From Pseudomonadota bacterium (GTDB lineage Bacteria > Pseudomonadota > Alphaproteobacteria > Rhizobiales > Xanthobacteraceae), in NCBI GenBank assembly GCA_021779635.1, contig JAJYAH010000176.1, positions 1 to 10,465 on the forward strand: a stretch of 10,465 nt of DNA, written 5' to 3'. Shown here piece after piece: positions 7,376 to 10,465 of the stretch. The notes under the pieces were generated by a model that was given only the letters and a program-made list of their open reading frames with translations, was not told where the DNA came from and ran no database searches. The position numbers and the translations under genes are program-made. The number at the start of each line of letters is the position of its first letter. Position 1 is the stretch's first letter.

Positions 7376-7697
7376 TTCTGTTCCTGACGCGGCACAGCGG
7401 CGAGCGAACCACGAAGTCGATTTTCTTGCCGCGGGTTCGTTACCCGTTTGGCGAGCCCGGTCGCTGCGATGGTTAATTTTGTGTTCAGCGAGACCACGAG
7501 GATCATCCGTAGTCTCGCCGGATCAACGAGATGCTTTGGCCCGTACGCACGGGCCTCTGACCCAACGGCCACCGGATTCGACGCCTTAATCTGCAATTTA
7601 CGCCGATCCGCTATCTTGGTCGGTACCCGGTTACGCATGACTTGCCCGCACGCAGCGGGTCCGTTCACGCCAAATCAAATCGCGAAATTCACGGGTG
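7371..7697. other. Intergenic region between ptrB and the unknown gene
   Basis: This 327-bp stretch has no credible gene. The stretch around 7470-7690 is more AT-rich than its surroundings, as expected for a promoter region of the next gene, but I cannot place a convincing -35/-10 pair. It holds two small hairpins: CGGGT/ACCCG at 7432-7446, and GGCCCGT-ACGC-ACGGGCC at 7538-7555, listed separately. Open frames cross it on both strands but have no ribosome site and resemble no known protein. Confidence 0.55.
7538..7555. repeat. Short perfect hairpin in the intergenic region
   Basis: GGCCCGT (7538-7544), loop ACGC, ACGGGCC (7549-7555) makes a 7-bp perfect GC-rich stem with a 4-nt loop. It lies about 140 bp upstream of the unknown gene. 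No T-run follows, so it is not an intrinsic terminator. It could be part of a leader RNA or an operator, or a chance palindrome. Confidence 0.35.
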
Positions 7698-8861
7698 ATG
7701 ATGCAGGCCGATCGGATCGAGGATTATCTGCGGCGATTGACGCCGCTGGCGCGCGGCAACCTCCTGACCGAGCTTGAGCGGCTGGAAGTCTGCGGCAGCG
7801 AAATCCCCGGTTCCGCGGAGATCCTGGCCAAGTTGCGCGCGGAATTCCGCAAGGACGGGTCGACTCAAAATCGCCGCGACAATCCCTCGCGGTATTTTTT
7901 CGCACCGCTGGAGCCGCTGCTCGTTGACGGCGCTCCCGACCACGACAATTCAGGCCGCATACTGCGCGGTTCGCTGTCTCCGATCTGGGAGTGGATCAGC
8001 CGAGATCTGCTGCCGACGATGACACGCGACTATATCGGCGAGATCAACAGACTCATCACCGCCGACGATCCGCGCAAGGCGCGGCAGGTTGCCGCGGTGT
8101 TCCAGACCAAGATCGTCAAATCGCTCGAGGGCACGCTCGGCTCGCCGGGCGGCGCCGATCAGGCCCGAACCAAACTCGCGACCTATACGGCTTCCCGCGC
8201 GGCCTACAGCGACCTGAGCGGGATGCTATGCGTGCTGCGCGCGCGCGATGCCCTGTCGAAGTTCAGCGATGCGCTGCCGGCCACTATCGAAAAGTTCGCT
8301 GACGCGCGGGTCTCCAAGATAACGGCGTTGCTGGATGCGCTTGGAAAAGATCACGCCGACGCAATTCCCTTTGCACTGGCGTTAGTGGCGGGGCGGCTCC
8401 GGACGCCGTGGCAATTGATCCGGCTCGCCACCAAGGCCGCGCCCAGCAAGAACGCTGCGGACATCGCCACCACCCCCTATGCGATCACGGTCTCGATGGT
8501 GCTGGACCGGTTGGACGACAAGCGGTCGGCGTTGCGCATTGCACTCAGGAATAACCGGGTGCTCGTCGCCAAGGATATTCTCATCGATATCTACGAGACT
8601 GAACACGCCTTGCGGGTCCGGATCGATTTACTCGATGAAACCGTCTGGGGGCAGCGGCTCGACAGTTTGATGAGCGCGATCACCGCCCTGGTGGAAGCCG
8701 AGGTAAGCCGGTTTCCCGACAAAATCGGCCATGTTCTGGGATCGCGCAGCCTGCGCAGCTATCAATCCCTCACCGGACGCCTGACCTATCTGGCGTGGAA
8801 GGGGCGCGATGCCATGCACAACGGAGCGGTCTTTTGCAGGAAGCTGATCCGCCCGGCCTGA
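7698..8861 (+). CDS. Protein of unknown function, about 387 residues, mostly helical
   Basis: I do not recognise a characterised family. The frame is long and has coding-like third-position G/C bias, unlike the other frames across this stretch. The predicted protein is rich in Ala, Leu, Arg and Asp and looks helical throughout. It has no signal peptide, no clear membrane segment and no nucleotide-binding or metal motif that I can see. The N-terminal DRIEDYLRRLTPLARGNLLTELERLEVCG is amphipathic. The middle (TYTASRAAYSDLSGMLCVLRARDALSKF) and the C-terminal part (IDLLDETVWGQRLDSLMSAI) also suggest helical bundles. The start is ambiguous: GTG 7695, ATG 7698 and ATG 7701 follow each other and the ribosome site is weak. 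An in-frame stop at 7638 excludes a long N-terminal extension. The MFS gene follows after 142 bp, with no sign that the two are linked in function. Confidence 0.8.
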   Translation: MMQADRIEDYLRRLTPLARGNLLTELERLEVCGSEIPGSAEILAKLRAEFRKDGSTQNRRDNPSRYFFAPLEPLLVDGAPDHDNSGRILRGSLSPIWEWISRDLLPTMTRDYIGEINRLITADDPRKARQVAAVFQTKIVKSLEGTLGSPGGADQARTKLATYTASRAAYSDLSGMLCVLRARDALSKFSDALPATIEKFADARVSKITALLDALGKDHADAIPFALALVAGRLRTPWQLIRLATKAAPSKNAADIATTPYAITVSMVLDRLDDKRSALRIALRNNRVLVAKDILIDIYETEHALRVRIDLLDETVWGQRLDSLMSAITALVEAEVSRFPDKIGHVLGSRSLRSYQSLTGRLTYLAWKGRDAMHNGAVFCRKLIRPA

Positions 8862-8991
8862 CGAATCTCGCGCATGAGCGGGCTTGCTCCGCATTTATTT
8901 GCATTTCGGCGGATGCCGGCCGGAACCCGGAGACGCGGCCGCACGTTTCCTTTCCAAACGATCCACGTTAGCTTTGGGGAGCGACTTCGCC

Positions 8992-8997
8992 GGAGAG
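8992..8997 (+). promoter_or_regulatory. Ribosome binding site of the MFS gene
   Basis: GGAGAG stands 6 nt before the ATG at 9004. It decides the start: the same frame is open back to 8884, but that upstream part is not followed by hydrophobic or family-like sequence, whereas the protein from 9004 has the normal short cytoplasmic N-terminus of the family. Confidence 0.75.
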
Positions 8998-9003
8998 CCC
9001 CCC

Positions 9004-10335
9004 ATGACAACATCCAATGTCGACGCCATCGCGCTCACCCCTTCCGAACATCAAATTCAGCTTCGCCGGGCCGTCATCGCCTCCACCATCGGGACCGCGA
9101 TCGAGTGGTATGACTTTTTCCTCTACAGCACCGTCACCGGCCTCGTCTTCGCCAAGCTGTTTTTTCCTCACTCGGACCCCTGGGTCGGGACGCTCGAGGC
9201 CTTCGCCATCTATGCCGTCGGCTTCGTCGCCCGCCCGGTCGGCGCCGCCATCTTCGGGCATTACGGCGACCGCATCGGCCGCAAGTCGACCCTGATCGCG
9301 ACGCTGATGCTGATGGGGCTTGCCACTTTCGCAGTGGCGCTGGTCCCGACCTATGCGAGCATCGGCGTCTGGGGCGCGGTGATCCTCACCGTGCTGCGCT
9401 TCATCCAGGGTGTCGGCGTCGGCGGCGAATGGGGCGGTTCGGTGCTGATGTCGATGGAATGGGCGCGCGGCGACAAGTCGCGCGGGCTGATCGCCTCCTG
9501 GCCGCAATTTGGCGTTCCTTGCGGACTTTTCCTCGCCAATCTCGCGGTACTCGCTTTCAGTCAAATGTCCGGTGAGCAGTTTCTCGCCTGGGGCTGGCGG
9601 ATCCCGTTCGCGCTTAGCCTCGTGCTGGTCGGCGTCGGCCTCTACATCCGGCTCGGCATCCTGGAGACGCCGGTGTTCGCCAAGCTGCTGGCCGAGCGCA
9701 AGGTGGACCGCACCCCGATGCTGACGGTCATCAAGCAGCATCCCAAGGAAATCCTGCTCTCCGCGCTGGCCCGCATGGCCGAGCAGGCGCCGTTCTATAT
9801 CTTCACCGCCTTCATCTTTTCCTACGGCATCGGGACGCTGCACGTCTCCCGCAACTTCCTGCTCACGGCGGTGCTCGCGGCCTCGATGCTGTCGTTCATC
9901 TCGATTCCGCTGTTCGGTCATCTGTCCGACCATATCGGCCGCAAGAACATGTACATGATCGGCGCGGTGGTGACCGGCCTGTTCGGTTTCATCTATTTCG
10001 GGATGCTGAACACCGGCTCGGAGGCGGTGATCTTTCTGGCGGTGATCCTCTCGCTGGTTCCGCACGACATGCTGTACGGTCCGCAGGCGGCGTTGATCGC
10101 CGAAAGCTTCACCGGCCGGCTGCGCTATAGCGGCTCCTCGCTCGGCTATCAGCTTGCATCGATCATCGCCGGAGGCCCGGCGCCGCTGATCGCGACGTGG
10201 CTGTTCGGGACCTACCATTCATCCTATGCGATCGCGATCTACATCGCGATTTGCGCCGTGATCACGCTGATCGCAACCGCGCTGATGACCGACTACACCG
10301 GCAAGGACATTTCCGGGGAATACCAGCCGCGGTGA
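9004..10335 (+). CDS. MFS transporter, metabolite:H+ symporter (MHS) type
   Basis: This 443-residue inner-membrane protein has about 12 hydrophobic segments, the normal size for the family. The first helix contains IGTAIEWYDFFLYS, with Asp37, a hallmark of the MHS group (relatives of ProP, KgtP, ShiA and citrate carriers). The MFS loop motif occurs in both halves: GHYGDRIGRKS at 85-95, and GHLSDHIGRKNMYMIG in the second half. VGVGGEWGGSVLMSMEWA follows helix 4 or 5 as in other MHS proteins. The likely role is proton-coupled uptake of a small organic acid, betaine or related compound; the sequence does not tell which. A strong hairpin follows 11 bp after the stop, so transcription probably ends there. 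No regulator or catabolic enzyme lies beside it in the window to hint at the substrate. Confidence 0.93.
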   Translation: MTTSNVDAIALTPSEHQIQLRRAVIASTIGTAIEWYDFFLYSTVTGLVFAKLFFPHSDPWVGTLEAFAIYAVGFVARPVGAAIFGHYGDRIGRKSTLIATLMLMGLATFAVALVPTYASIGVWGAVILTVLRFIQGVGVGGEWGGSVLMSMEWARGDKSRGLIASWPQFGVPCGLFLANLAVLAFSQMSGEQFLAWGWRIPFALSLVLVGVGLYIRLGILETPVFAKLLAERKVDRTPMLTVIKQHPKEILLSALARMAEQAPFYIFTAFIFSYGIGTLHVSRNFLLTAVLAASMLSFISIPLFGHLSDHIGRKNMYMIGAVVTGLFGFIYFGMLNTGSEAVIFLAVILSLVPHDMLYGPQAALIAESFTGRLRYSGSSLGYQLASIIAGGPAPLIATWLFGTYHSSYAIAIYIAICAVITLIATALMTDYTGKDISGEYQPR

Positions 10336-10346
10336 CTTCAAAATAA

Positions 10347-10377
10347 TAAAGCCCGCCGACTTGGCCGGCGGGCTTTA
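10347..10377. terminator. Hairpin terminator after the MFS gene
   Basis: TAAAGCCCGCCG (10347-10358) pairs perfectly with CGGCGGGCTTTA (10366-10377), a 12-bp stem with a 7-nt loop. The flanking A-run on the left and TTTA on the right mean it could stop transcription from either side. The T-run is short, but stem strength and position 11 bp after the stop codon make it a good intrinsic terminator. Confidence 0.85.
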
Positions 10378-10390
10378 CCTCATGTCGCTT

Positions 10391-10465
10391 GGAGCATGAT
10401 CCGGAAAAGTGGATACCGGCTTTCCCTCGCGACAAACGCGAAGCGTTTGCGTGGAGATCATGCCT
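10391..10465. repeat. Palindromic intergenic repeat at the right edge (Bradyrhizobium-type)
   Basis: The element is bounded by GCATGATC (10394-10401) and GATCATGC (10456-10463), a perfect 8-bp inverted repeat. Inside are the hairpin CAAACGC, loop GAA, GCGTTTG (10433-10449) and a weaker GGAAAAG/CTTTCC pair. From memory, this GCATGATCCGGAAAAGTGG-type sequence is one of the commonest dispersed repeats in Bradyrhizobium genomes. It may continue past the window end. Confidence 0.7.

Noticed and set aside
7448..7777. 109-codon plus-strand frame in the gap before the unknown gene
   Set aside because: It starts at a TTG without a ribosome site, overlaps the start of the better-supported gene at 7698, and its translation resembles nothing known.
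8884..9003. N-terminal extension of the MFS transporter to a TTG at 8884
   Set aside because: The added 40 residues have no resemblance to the family's N-terminus, and the GGAGAG site before the ATG at 9004 explains translation better.
8968..10218. Long minus-strand open frame opposite the MFS transporter
   Set aside because: It is a shadow of a GC-rich gene: rich in Arg, Gly, Asp, His and Gln with no family-like motif, while the plus strand encodes a complete recognisable transporter.

Overview
The window is about 10.5 kb of GC-rich chromosomal DNA that looks like Bradyrhizobium or a close relative (Nitrobacteraceae, Alphaproteobacteria). The evidence is the strong G/C bias at third codon positions, protein families typical of that group, and two palindromic intergenic elements that resemble repeats scattered through Bradyrhizobium genomes. 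I recognise those repeats from memory; I ran no search. There is no rRNA, tRNA, CRISPR array, insertion sequence or phage gene.

Layout, left to right. (1) 1-687, minus strand: the N-terminal 229 residues of a membrane-anchored caspase-like (peptidase C14) protein that runs off the left edge. Both catalytic residues are replaced (His to Tyr, Cys to Ser). (2) 688-1056: a divergent intergenic region with a CRP/FNR-like palindrome. (3) 1057-2787, plus: an uncharacterised 576-residue protein with features of alpha/alpha-toroid terpene cyclases and prenyltransferases, including a DCDTTA motif. (4) 2993-3712, plus: a secreted staphylococcal-nuclease-like protein with a C-terminal Cys-bounded 'sunset'-type domain and Ser in place of the usual catalytic Glu. 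(5) 3811-3936: a composite palindromic repeat. (6) 4021-5208, plus: a class V aminotransferase of the serine/alanine-glyoxylate type. (7) 5253-7370, plus: oligopeptidase B, which starts with GTG and may be co-transcribed with (6). (8) 7371-7697: a 327-bp gap with small hairpins only. (9) 7698-8861, plus: a protein of unknown function. (10) 9004-10335, plus: an MFS transporter of the metabolite:H+ symporter type, followed by a strong hairpin terminator and a second palindromic repeat at the right edge.

Most of the window is ordinary accessory and housekeeping content, and the plus-strand genes do not form an obvious single pathway. The aminotransferase and oligopeptidase B are close enough for one transcript but have unrelated chemistry. 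The parts most worth a second look are the pseudo-caspase, the cyclase-like protein divergent from it, and the nuclease with the altered active site. I see no clear evidence of a complete new multi-gene system.
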